A DNA stretch of 33,112 nt from an uncultured Oscillospiraceae bacterium. Its GTDB lineage: Bacteria; Bacillota; Clostridia; Oscillospirales; Oscillospiraceae. Below the pieces are notes generated by a model that had not been told where the DNA came from, did no database searches, and worked only from the letters and a program-made list of their open reading frames with translations. Position numbers and translations under genes: made by a program. The stretch is taken from assembly GCA_944385475.1 (NCBI GenBank), contig CALWXJ010000002.1:1-33112 (forward strand), read 5' to 3'. Position 1 is the first letter of the stretch, and every line of letters begins with the position of its first letter. Of the stretch, positions 24,703-31,429 are shown in pieces.

Positions 24703-26320
24703 AGCGGAAGGAAGCGGTCTCCCGGTCAAAAACGGCCGCCCAGAGGCCGCCGAATTTTAAGGAGATATCCAAGTGCAGTATTTTTTTCGTGCTCTCTTTT
24801 TTGACCACCACATGGTCCAAAACCGTGGTCACCAAAGCGGCGTTTACACCATTTTGAAAGGAGAGCTCCGCCCTCAAAGCCTCTTTGATACGGTCCATCT
24901 GCTCCTGAGAAAGCCGGTCTTTTTCCTCCTCCGCCTGCAAGGCCTCCAGCTGCCGCTGCCGCTGGTGGATCTGCCGGTTGAACCCGTCGTTACGGGCTTT
25001 GAACTCCGCTGTGGAGAGCGCTCCTTCCATACTCATCTCCAGCAGGCGGTCCTTTTTGGATTCCAGGGCCGTCACTTCCTCTTCCAGCCGGCGGGTCTCC
25101 CGCTGCCGGCGTTGTTGCCCCGGGGCGCGCAGGATCACCTTCATCACCGTCTCTATGATCCGCTCTTGATCCGGGGCCAGGCGGCGAAAGACCTCCGCCA
25201 GGACACAATTCAGTTCTTCTGTCCGGACCTGGGGTGCCAGGCAGCCTGCCCTGCCCCGGTTTCGGTACACCCGGCACTGCCAGACCTCCCTCTCCCCTCC
25301 GGCGTTTTTCTGCACCTGCCGGTGAAAACTGGTGCCATGCTCCTGGCAGAGGATCTTTCCGCTGTAGGGGTAGCGGTTGTGGAACTGGGCGGCACGTTGA
25401 TGGCTCCGCATCTGGGCGCTGCGCAATTTATACAGGGCGTTGGCCCGGTCCCAAAGCTCCGCTGATACGATAGCCGGAACAGACGGGTCGGGGTACATCA
25501 CCCACTCGCTCTCATCCAAAGCCACCTTCCGCTTGCTGCGATAGTCCAGCGTCTTGCTCTTATTCCCGCAATACCATCCCTTGTACTTGGGGTTTTCCAG
25601 AATATGACGGATGGTCAATACGTTGAAGGGATTGCCCTCCCGGCTGGTGATCCCCTCTTCGTACAGCGTTTTGGAAATGCGGCGGATCCCCATCTCCTCG
25701 TTGGCATAGAGGTGGAAGATCCGCCGGACCACCTGGGCCTCCTGTTCGTTGATGGTGAGAACGCAGTCTTTTTTATCGTACCCCCACAGCTTGTCATTGC
25801 CCAGCACGTGCCCGTTTTTGATGGCCTGGCGGAAGCCGAACTTCAGCCGCTGTGAGAGCTTGCGCACCTCATCCTGGGCCACCCCTGCCATGACCACCAG
25901 GCGGAATTCGCTGTCACTGTCCAGCGTATTGATGTTGTCGCTTTGAAACAGCACCCCGACATCGTGCTCCAGCAGTTCCTGGGTGTAGCGGATGCTGTCC
26001 AGGGTGGAGCGGGAAAACCGGGAGATCTCCTTGGTGATGATAAAGTCAAAGCACCCAGCCCTGGCGTCTTCGATCATCCGGAGGAAGCTGTCCCGTTTCC
26101 GGGTGCTCGTCCCGCTGATCCCCTCATCGATGTATCCCGGGACATAGGTCCAATTCTCCTTGGACGCAATGAGCTCTGTATAATACTGCACCTGGTTTTC
26201 CAGGCTGTTGCGCTGCTCATCCTTGTCCGTGGAAACTCTGGCGTAAAAGGTCACCCGCAGGGGAAGATCAAAAACACTCTTTCCCTGCCCCAGCTCACGG
26301 CGTACCTGAAGAATATCCAT
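24689..26320 (-). CDS. spoIVCA: Large serine recombinase of the skin element (SpoIVCA type)
   Basis: This enzyme is predicted to excise the element from sigK. The 543-residue protein has the resolvase catalytic domain (about 22-165) with nucleophile S30 in YARVSTDKDEQ and the active-site arginines in SRFSR (101, 104), the recombinase domain (about 180-300), a zinc ribbon with C325-x-x-H328 ... C349 ... C360, and a coiled-coil/C-terminal part (about 405-485) used by large serine recombinases for synapsis control. AAGGAG precedes the ATG. Its last codon and stop (TTT TAA) lie in the left attachment core. After excision the same frame would read TTT TGA, so the protein is unchanged. The gene overlaps the 62-residue gene upstream by 26 nt. 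Confidence 0.95.
   Translation of the reverse strand: MDILQVRRELGQGKSVFDLPLRVTFYARVSTDKDEQRNSLENQVQYYTELIASKENWTYVPGYIDEGISGTSTRKRDSFLRMIEDARAGCFDFIITKEISRFSRSTLDSIRYTQELLEHDVGVLFQSDNINTLDSDSEFRLVVMAGVAQDEVRKLSQRLKFGFRQAIKNGHVLGNDKLWGYDKKDCVLTINEQEAQVVRRIFHLYANEEMGIRRISKTLYEEGITSREGNPFNVLTIRHILENPKYKGWYCGNKSKTLDYRSKRKVALDESEWVMYPDPSVPAIVSAELWDRANALYKLRSAQMRSHQRAAQFHNRYPYSGKILCQEHGTSFHRQVQKNAGGEREVWQCRVYRNRGRAGCLAPQVRTEELNCVLAEVFRRLAPDQERIIETVMKVILRAPGQQRRQRETRRLEEEVTALESKKDRLLEMSMEGALSTAEFKARNDGFNRQIHQRQRQLEALQAEEEKDRLSQEQMDRIKEALRAELSFQNGVNAALVTTVLDHVVVKKESTKKILHLDISLKFGGLWAAVFDRETASFRFSPF
24691..24695 (+). repeat. Left attachment core (AAAAA) in sigK
   Basis: Core shared with 29710-29714. 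Left context is GTT|AAAAA|GG; the codon phase is AAA AA|G (Lys64, Lys65). Confidence 0.8.
24702..24713. repeat. Right arm of the predicted attP inverted repeat
   Basis: AAGCGGAAGGAA is the complement, at 10 of 12 positions, of TTCCTTTTGCTT at 29689-29700. In the circle the two arms are 20 nt apart and symmetrical about the first two A's of the core. Confidence 0.65.
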
Positions 26321-26483
26321 CCATCTGCTCCTTTGCTGCCGCAGAAGGCGAAAAGAACGCCGGGATCTCCTTCATGGCCCGTACCAGATCCACACCGCCG
26401 TCATATGCGGCCTTAGAGAGCAGGCCCAGGGCGTGGAGCCGCCCCAGCAAAACGCAGAGTATCTCCTTTTGCGCCTCATCCAT
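26295..26483 (-). CDS. 62-residue protein, candidate recombination directionality factor
   Basis: The product (MDEAQKEILCVLLGRLHALG...) is not firmly recognised. The stretch LLGRLHALGLLSKAAYDGGVDLV has the helix-turn-helix-like look of short SHOCT-type segments, and the tail is Ser/Ala/Gly-rich. Its stop codon lies 26 nt inside the recombinase gene, so the two are co-transcribed and probably coupled. It stands behind the sigma-E-type promoter at 26503-26531. A small protein made together with a serine recombinase at the time of excision is a reasonable directionality-factor candidate (inference only). GGTGATGG ahead of the ATG is a modest ribosome binding site. Confidence 0.72.
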   Translation of the reverse strand: MDEAQKEILCVLLGRLHALGLLSKAAYDGGVDLVRAMKEIPAFFSPSAAAKEQMDGYSSGTP

Positions 26484-26502
26484 TTTCCATCACCTCATTG
26501 GA

Positions 26503-26531
26503 TGGGTATGAAGGACCCTCCGCAAAAATGC
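26503..26531 (-). promoter_or_regulatory. Sigma-E-type promoter of the 62-residue gene and recombinase
   Basis: On the minus strand GCATTTT (26531-26525), 14 nt, CATACCCA (26510-26503), against the known sigma-E consensus KMATATT, 13-15 nt, CATACAHT: 6/7 and 6/8 matches with ideal spacing. The expected start, near 26497, is just ahead of the 62-residue gene. This fits mother-cell expression of skin recombinases known in Bacillus. Confidence 0.65.
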
Positions 26532-26571
26532 CCCTGGGTCCGCCCTCCTCCCCCCTGCAAAGGCACCCAGG
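26524..26571 (-). terminator. Terminator-like hairpin after the Crp/Fnr gene
   Basis: CCTGGGT (26571-26565) pairs with ACCCAGG (26539-26533); after a short GGCA gap comes T5. It would insulate the recombinase unit from the regulator gene; the T-run is shared with the -35 of the sigma-E-type promoter. Confidence 0.55.
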
Positions 26572-26574
26572 ATC

Positions 26575-27240
26575 TTAAAGCGGCTCGTTTAGCAGGCAAA
26601 AGTGACTCTTGTCCACCTTTAGCAAACCCTCTTTTTGCATTTTGCTCAACTCATTGGACAGCGCGCTGCGCTCCACATGGAGATAGTCCGCCAACTGCTG
26701 GCGGTTAAAGGGGATGGTGAAGCTGCGGCTGCCGCTGCGGACCGCCTGATAGGAAAGGTAGGACAAAAGCCGGCCCCGAATGGTTTTGGAGGAGGTGTGG
26801 AAGATCTTTCGGGACAGGTGCAGGTTTTTTTCGGCAGAGAGAAACAGCAGGTTCCCAATGAGTTTATTGTGGTAATCACAGGCGCGACAGCACACATTCA
26901 AAATCCGGCTCACGTCCATAAACAGCACCTGGGCGGGTTCTGCCGCCACCACGTTCACCATCAGCGGCTCTCCGGGAAGACATGCGTATGTCTCCGCGAA
27001 GATCTGGCCGGGGCCCACACTGTCCAGGACCGTGGTATTGCCCCACAGATCGTCACTTTCAATCAAAACACTGCCGGAGAGCACCATTCCCAGGGAGGAT
27101 ACCACCTCTCCCACGCCATAGATGGTTTCCCTGCGTTCAAATTTGCGCCGCACTGCCCCCAGGCAGGCCAGCATCGCCTCCACCTCCTCCCCAGTGGTGC
27201 CCCGAAACAACGCCGTTTTGGAAAGCAATGTAAATTCCAT
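26575..27240 (-). CDS. Crp/Fnr-family regulator (HcpR-like by position)
   Basis: The 221-residue protein has an N-terminal cyclic-nucleotide-binding-type beta-barrel (about 10-120), a dimerisation helix, and a C-terminal winged helix (about 174-207, [20 protein letters not shown]) typical of Crp/Fnr. It stands divergent to hcp. Clostridial HcpR regulators activate hcp in response to nitrosative stress, and a palindrome fitting class II activation lies between the genes, so an HcpR-like role is likely. Two adjacent Cys plus a third (NVCCRAC, 116-121) could be involved in sensing, but the classic Fnr N-terminal Cys cluster is absent. AAAGGAG precedes the ATG. Confidence 0.85.
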   Translation of the reverse strand: MEFTLLSKTALFRGTTGEEVEAMLACLGAVRRKFERRETIYGVGEVVSSLGMVLSGSVLIESDDLWGNTTVLDSVGPGQIFAETYACLPGEPLMVNVVAAEPAQVLFMDVSRILNVCCRACDYHNKLIGNLLFLSAEKNLHLSRKIFHTSSKTIRGRLLSYLSYQAVRSGSRSFTIPFNRQQLADYLHVERSALSNELSKMQKEGLLKVDKSHFCLLNEPL

Positions 27241-27254
27241 AACATGCTCCTTTT

Positions 27255-27293
27255 GTTGTTAAAACAACATATTAGTTGTTTTAAATCTATTAT
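27255..27293 (+). promoter_or_regulatory. Candidate Crp/Fnr operator and hcp promoter
   Basis: The inverted repeat GTTGTT-AA-AACAAC (27255-27268) is followed by a -10 TATTAT (27288-27293) without a recognisable -35. With a start near 27300, the repeat centre lies at about -40, the class II activator position. The repeat also overlaps the leader of the divergent regulator gene, so it could mediate autoregulation. A half-similar GTTGTTTTAAAT follows at 27275. Confidence 0.62.
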
Positions 27294-27375
27294 AGTAGCT
27301 CCAGAAAGTCAAGGGCGCCCTCTGTTTTTTCAAAAGCGCCGGAGGACGAATGCATCCCATAGGAGGAAGAAAACC

Positions 27376-29016
27376 ATGGAACAAAAAATGTTTTGCTATC
27401 AATGCCAGGAGGCCGCCGGCTGCAGCGGCTGCACTATGGCGGGTGTATGTGGAAAAAAGCCGGACGTGGCGGCCATGTAGGATCTGCTGGTCTATGTGAC
27501 CCGGGGCCTGTCCGCTGTGACCACTGCCCTGCGGGCCCAGGGGGAGACGGTGGCAGCAGAGGTGAATCACCTCATCACCTTAAATCTCTTTACCACCATT
27601 ACCAACGCCAATTTTGACAAAGAGGCTATTTTGCAGCGGATCCGGGATACACTGCAGGCAAAAGAAGCCCTGCTGCCTCAGGTGCGGGAGCCGGAAATCC
27701 TGCCCCCCGCCGCCCTGTGGGACGGCGCAGGCGACTGGGACGCCAAAGCCGCCCAGGTGGGCGTGCTGTCCACCAAGGATGAGGATATCCGCTCTTTGCG
27801 GGAGCTGATCACCTATGGACTCAAGGGCCTGTCAGCTTATTCCAAGCACGCCAACGCCCTGCTTCAGGAGGACGGCGAGGTGGACGCATTTTTGCAGCGG
27901 GCGCTGGCCGCCACCCTGGACGATGCCCTCACTGTGGAGGATCTGGTGGCCCTGGCCCTGGAGACGGGAAAATACGGTGTTCAGGGCATGGCACTGCTGG
28001 ACAGGGCCAATACTGCCTCCTATGGGAACCCGGAGATCACCCGGGTGAACATCGGCGTGGGCAAGAACCCCGGCATCCTGGTCTCCGGCCACGACCTGCG
28101 GGACCTGGAGATGCTGCTGGAGCAGACCCAGGGCACCGGTGTGGATGTGTATACCCACTGTGAGATGCTGCCTGCCCACTACTATCCCGCGTTTAAAAAA
28201 TATCCCAACTTCGTGGGCAATTATGGCAACGCCTGGTGGAAACAGGGAGAGGAATTCGCCTCCTTCCGGGGTCCCATCCTCATGACCACCAACTGCATTG
28301 TTCCCCCCAGGGACAGTTACAAAGACCGTCTCTATACCACCGGGGCGGCAGGCTACCCCGGCTGTCGGCACATCCCCGGGGAGATTGGCCAGGAGAAGGA
28401 CTTCTCCCAGCTGATCGCCCACGCAAAACAGTGCCAGCCCCCTCTGGAGATCGAGCAGGGGGAGATTGTGGGCGGGTTTGCCCACGCCCAGCTGCTGGCC
28501 CTGTCGGATAAGATCGTGGAGGCGGTAAAAAGCGGCGCCATCAAAAAATTCGTGGTGATGGCAGGATGTGACGGCCGCGCCAAAAGCCGGAACTACTATA
28601 CGGACTTTGCCAAGGCCCTGCCCCAAGACGCTGTGATCCTCACCGCAGGCTGCGCCAAGTATAAGTACAACAAGCTGAACCTGGGAGAGATCGGCGGCAT
28701 TCCCCGGGTGCTGGATGCCGGGCAGTGCAACGACTCCTACTCCCTGGCGGTCATCGCTCTGAAACTCAAGGAGGTCTTCGGCCTCGATGATCTCAACGAT
28801 CTGCCCATTGCCTACAACATCGCCTGGTATGAGCAAAAGGCGGTCATTGTGCTGCTGGCGCTTTTATACCTGGGTGTCAAAAACATTCACCTGGGTCCCA
28901 CCCTTCCCGCTTTCCTCAGCCCCAACGTGGCCAAAGTTCTGGTGGAGAACTTCGGCATTGCAGGGATCAGCAGCGTGGAAGAGGATCTCAAAGTATTTTT
29001 CGGAGAAAGTCTTTAA
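27376..29016 (+). pseudogene. hcp: Hybrid-cluster protein (hydroxylamine reductase), with in-frame TAG at codon 35
   Basis: Hcp reduces hydroxylamine or nitric oxide in anaerobes and protects against nitrosative stress. The frame opens [16 protein letters not shown] with cluster ligands C7, C10, C19 and C25, then meets TAG at 27478-27480 where Hcp proteins have Gln ([12 protein letters not shown]). From there the frame stays open for 511 codons to TAA at 29014-29016 and keeps the hybrid-cluster blocks ([53 protein letters not shown]). A single C-to-T change would explain it. TAG ends other genes here, such as the lipoprotein at 23574-23576, so recoding is unlikely. AGGAGG precedes the ATG. 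Confidence 0.9.
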
Positions 29017-29017
29017 G

Positions 29018-29046
29018 AAAAAAGCGGCAGGCTGCGCCTGCCGCTT
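29018..29046. terminator. Bidirectional terminator between hcp and tspO
   Basis: A 10-bp perfect stem AAGCGGCAGG/CCTGCCGCTT (29022-29046). On the minus strand it ends in T6, good for tspO; on the plus strand GTTTA follows, weaker, for hcp. Confidence 0.85.
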
Positions 29047-29048
29047 GT

Positions 29049-29525
29049 TTATCCGTTGAGATTCCAGACCCCGAAATTGAGATAGGCGGCAAATGTCACC
29101 CACAGAAGATAAGGGATTTGCAGGTAGGCCGCTTTTTGATCCACCTTATAAAACGAAATGATCATGAACAAAATCAGCACCCATAAAACCAGCAGCCAGA
29201 TCAGGGCAAAGCCGTATGCCTGCAGGTTGAAAAAGAAAATGCTCCAGAAGAAGTTTAAGGCCAGCTGAATCAAAAAAAGTGCCAGGCTGCAGGAGCGGAA
29301 GCGGGATGGCGCCGCCAAATAAATCCGGGCTGCCCCAATGCCCATCAGGGCAAACAGGATGCCCCAGACAATGGGAAATACTATGGGAGGCGGGGAAAAG
29401 GGAGGTTGGATGACCTCCTGGCTATATGTCTTGGCGCCGTCCCGGGTCAGCCAGCCCGACAGGGCGCCCACCGCCTCTGTAAATAGGATCCAGGCGCCGT
29501 ACGTTTTCCATGTGCGCTTGTTCAT
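29049..29525 (-). CDS. tspO: TspO/MBR-family tryptophan-rich membrane protein
   Basis: TspO proteins bind tetrapyrroles and are linked to oxidative-stress responses and porphyrin control. The 158-residue product has five hydrophobic segments, is rich in Trp and Pro, and shows the PPFSPPPIVFPIVWGILFAL pattern (about 41-60) and the C-terminal YLNFGVWNLNG, both characteristic. Its ribosome binding site is weak (GGGTGATG). As cargo of the sigK element with the Crp/Fnr-hcp pair it adds to a redox/nitrosative-stress theme (inference). No promoter was clearly seen in the 169 nt upstream. Confidence 0.92.
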   Translation of the reverse strand: MNKRTWKTYGAWILFTEAVGALSGWLTRDGAKTYSQEVIQPPFSPPPIVFPIVWGILFALMGIGAARIYLAAPSRFRSCSLALFLIQLALNFFWSIFFFNLQAYGFALIWLLVLWVLILFMIISFYKVDQKAAYLQIPYLLWVTFAAYLNFGVWNLNG

Positions 29526-29656
29526 TTATCATCACCCAGCAGTAGCTTATGCCAAGCGCCCCGGAATATACATGATCGCTTCAGCAAAGAAATCTGCCTT
29601 ATGCCGGCGCCTTGCGCATGGCCTCTTCCAAGATGCTGTTTTATGACAATTTGGCA

Positions 29657-29702
29657 GCAGGCTTGTCCGGCAGCTTGGAAAGCCTGCGTTCCTTTTGCTT
29701 TT
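29657..29702 (+). terminator. Terminator-like hairpin at the right end of the element
   Basis: GCAGGCTT (29657-29664) pairs with AAGCCTGC (29680-29687) and is followed by a T-rich tract (GTTCCTTTTGCTTTT). It may insulate the second part of sigK from read-through; the T-rich part doubles as the left attP arm. Confidence 0.45.
29689..29700. repeat. Left arm of the predicted attP inverted repeat
   Basis: TTCCTTTTGCTT; partner at 24702-24713 (10/12 complementary). In the excised circle the 20 nt between the arms hold the AAAAA core, with the symmetry axis between its first two A's; an inner G.CCTT pair is also symmetrical. Confidence 0.65.
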
Positions 29703-29709
29703 GGCCTTC

Positions 29710-29714
29710 AAAAA
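29710..29714 (+). repeat. Right attachment core (AAAAA) in sigK
   Basis: Core shared with 24691-24695; right context is TTC|AAAAA|ATAT, in the codon phase needed to continue SigK. Confidence 0.8.
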
Positions 29715-30162
29715 ATATTACACCCAAACCGGTGATCAGGAGGATCTGGTCTCTATCGGCACCATTGGGCTGATCAAGGCCATCTCCACCTTTGATCCCT
29801 CCAAGGGGGCACGTCTGGCCACTTACGCCGCCCGCTGCATTGAAAATGAGATCCTGATGTATTTTCGCAGCCAGAAAAAACTTCAAGGAGAAGTCTCTCT
29901 TTCTGATACCATCGAATCCGATCGGGAGGGGGACGCCTTGCAGCTTATGGATGTCATCGGGGTGGAGGACACCATGTTGGATGATCTCCACGACCGGGAC
30001 AACGCATCCCGGCTGCGGCAGTTGGTGGATCAGTGCCTTTCCGACCGGGAGGCAAGGATCGTGCGGCTGCGCTATGGCCTGGGCGGCACCGTTCCCCTGA
30101 CGCAGCGGGAGATCGCCACCTCCTTTGGGATCTCCCGCTCCTATGTATCGCGCCGCCACTAA
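29710..30162 (+). CDS. sigK: Sporulation sigma factor SigK, 3' part (split, C-terminus truncated)
   Basis: From Lys-Lys-Tyr-Tyr the frame encodes SigK regions 2.3-4: DLVSIGTIGLIKAISTFDPSKG and LATYAARCIENEILMYFRS (regions 2.3-2.4, -10 recognition), a region 3 linker, and region 4 with LTQREIATSFGISRSYVSR. It has no start codon of its own; any upstream in-frame start lies in the element. The protein then ends Arg-His-TAA, where SigK normally continues with IEKRAL and some 15-30 more residues. The break is in the -35 recognition helix, so even the rejoined protein (about 213 residues) may be impaired. The foreign island begins at this point. Confidence 0.9.
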   Translation, partial: KKYYTQTGDQEDLVSIGTIGLIKAISTFDPSKGARLATYAARCIENEILMYFRSQKKLQGEVSLSDTIESDREGDALQLMDVIGVEDTMLDDLHDRDNASRLRQLVDQCLSDREARIVRLRYGLGGTVPLTQREIATSFGISRSYVSRRH

Positions 30163-30169
30163 TGTAAAC

Positions 30170-30211
30170 GATGCCCGGAAAGCCTTGAAAATACAGGCTT
30201 GTCCGGGCATC
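30170..30211. terminator. Long hairpin after sigK and the protease operon
   Basis: GATGCCCGGAAAGCCT (30170-30185) pairs with AGGCTTGTCCGGGCATC (30195-30211), one bulge, 9-nt loop. No strong T-run on either strand (GTTTACA on the minus). It probably ends the convergent Fic-protease-membrane-protein transcript. It shares CAGGCTTGTCCGG and GGAAAGCCT with the hairpin at 29657-29687. Confidence 0.55.
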
Positions 30212-30279
30212 AGTCATGTTAGGGTAGCGCCGCCGTTATTGCAAGCGGTAGAAAAATTAGGACAATAAGCGGCCATTCA

Positions 30280-30756
30280 TCATTTATTAGCGTTTTCAGC
30301 CGGATTTTCCATGACAGCTCTTTTCTCTTTGCGCATGGTCAACCATGCATTAATTCCCATTTTGGTTATTGTAACAAGAACTATAGCAATGACAGGGGAA
30401 AGAAAGGCTGCGGATGCGCCCAACACAGGAGACAACGCAACCGAAATTGCGCCTACAATATATGTTTGAACAACGCTTTTCTCTTGGAGGATAGCTATAC
30501 GGTCATCTCTGTATTTCTCATTCCCAGAAAGGAAGGCTTCAAGTTCATTTAAAACCTTTTCAAAGAATACGGAATGCCCTTTTTCGGTCCCGAACGGAAC
30601 GGTGGTTGACATGGACGCAGACAACCAGGCTTTAGCAGTTTCCTCATAACTTCCATTCTCGTTATATAGTTTATTAATCATGTTCCTTTGATAAGGCTGT
30701 AAAGCATCAATCCACGAATCGGGATCAACTGCAAACAATTCATCAATTCGTTCCAT
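30280..30756 (-). CDS. Unrecognised two-helix membrane protein paired with a protease
   Basis: The 158-residue protein is not recognised. The first 90 residues look soluble and helical, with an aromatic/acidic stretch (about 14-45) and the segment TTVPFGTEKG. Two hydrophobic segments follow (about 97-113 and 116-137), separated by a short Ser/Ala turn, then a basic patch (RKEKR) and a polar tail. Its ATG overlaps the protease stop codon (TAATG), so the two proteins are coupled and probably act together. A membrane effector or anchor controlled by the protease is a reasonable guess. Base composition is lower in GC than the surrounding chromosome. Confidence 0.8.
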   Translation of the reverse strand: MERIDELFAVDPDSWIDALQPYQRNMINKLYNENGSYEETAKAWLSASMSTTVPFGTEKGHSVFFEKVLNELEAFLSGNEKYRDDRIAILQEKSVVQTYIVGAISVALSPVLGASAAFLSPVIAIVLVTITKMGINAWLTMRKEKRAVMENPAENANK

Positions 30757-31409
30757 TATGTCATCTCCTTAATGTATTCTGCAGAAATTGCGTGTGTTGT
30801 CTGATGTAAAGTTTGAGGATCAATTCCACCAATGCTAATACCTCCATTTGTATTAGGTGCATACGAACCTATTACCATTCCAACTATCTCGTTGGTTTGA
30901 GAATTAATAATTGGTCCACCTGATTGGCCAGGACGAGTTTGAATATTTAATATTATATTCTTCAATTTGATTCCTGCGGATTCAATCAAAATCTTTGCAC
31001 CAATGTGGGTATTCTGCTGTGTCAGCACCATGCGGCCATGGTTGCTATGCGGATAACCAAAAACAACTACTTCGCTTCCGACCTGAATGTTATCGGTAGA
31101 TGAGAGAGACATGGTCGACTGAATAGTCATTTCGGTTTTTATTAAGCACACATCGCAAATCGGGTTTATTTCTGCAATTACTGCGGACATATACTGCACT
31201 TGTTTTCGTGAGGTGTCTTGGTAATCTTGCATGCTGGACATTCCGTTGAAAATTATCACTAAACCATTATCGTTGTGATTCACAACATGCGCAGCTGTGG
31301 CAAAAAAACCAGGTTTGTTGATGGCAAAAGCAGTTCCTAAAAGAGTGAGACCAGTTGGAGTAATACGGCCTACAGAAAAAATTCCTCTACAAATATCCGT
31401 GAAAATCAT
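30756..31409 (-). CDS. Trypsin-like serine protease, cytoplasmic, 217 residues
   Basis: This is a chymotrypsin-fold protease with an apparently complete triad: H41 (FFATAAHV), D86 (ICDVCLIK) and S163 (TRPGQSGGPI). The barrel core alone fills the protein; there is no signal peptide, PDZ domain or transmembrane segment, so it is not HtrA. Cytoplasmic trypsin-like proteases without export signals are frequent in prokaryotic conflict systems (established for trypsin-associated systems; application here is inference). A strong AAAGGAG precedes the ATG, 20 nt after the Fic gene; the stop overlaps the next ATG. It is the middle gene of a three-gene operon. Confidence 0.88.
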   Translation of the reverse strand: MIFTDICRGIFSVGRITPTGLTLLGTAFAINKPGFFATAAHVVNHNDNGLVIIFNGMSSMQDYQDTSRKQVQYMSAVIAEINPICDVCLIKTEMTIQSTMSLSSTDNIQVGSEVVVFGYPHSNHGRMVLTQQNTHIGAKILIESAGIKLKNIILNIQTRPGQSGGPIINSQTNEIVGMVIGSYAPNTNGGISIGGIDPQTLHQTTHAISAEYIKEMT

Positions 31410-31429
31410 ACAATGTCTCCTTTCTTCGA

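Larger units (their letters stand above)
24691..29709. mobile_element. 5,019-bp skin-like element interrupting sigK
   Basis: The element separates the two sigK parts. Recombination of the AAAAA repeats removes 5,019 bp and joins Lys65 to Tyr-Tyr-Thr of the second part, restoring a continuous SigK frame of about 213 codons. Contents from the left: serine recombinase (-), 62-residue gene (-), Crp/Fnr regulator (-), hcp with a premature TAG (+), tspO (-). No phage structural, replication or lysis genes are present, unlike the 48-kb B. subtilis skin. The excised circle would carry an inverted-repeat attP (29689-29700 with 24702-24713). Confidence 0.92.

Noticed and set aside
24773-25465. 230-codon plus-strand frame inside the recombinase gene
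   Set aside because: Lies antisense to the zinc-ribbon and coiled-coil coding region; no homology pattern.
27478-27480. Reassignment of TAG to glutamine or another amino acid
   Set aside because: TAG is a normal stop elsewhere in the window (lipoprotein gene, 23574-23576); a point mutation or sequence error in hcp is simpler.
29590-29640. Short minus-strand frame (NSILEEAMRKAPA) near the right end of the element
   Set aside because: Only 13 codons between stops; could be a gene remnant but cannot be supported.
30163-30275. Shifted frame after sigK (ending LLQAVEKLGQ) as the missing SigK C-terminus
   Set aside because: Does not match the expected IEKRAL continuation and runs through a long hairpin; truncation is more likely than a simple frameshift.
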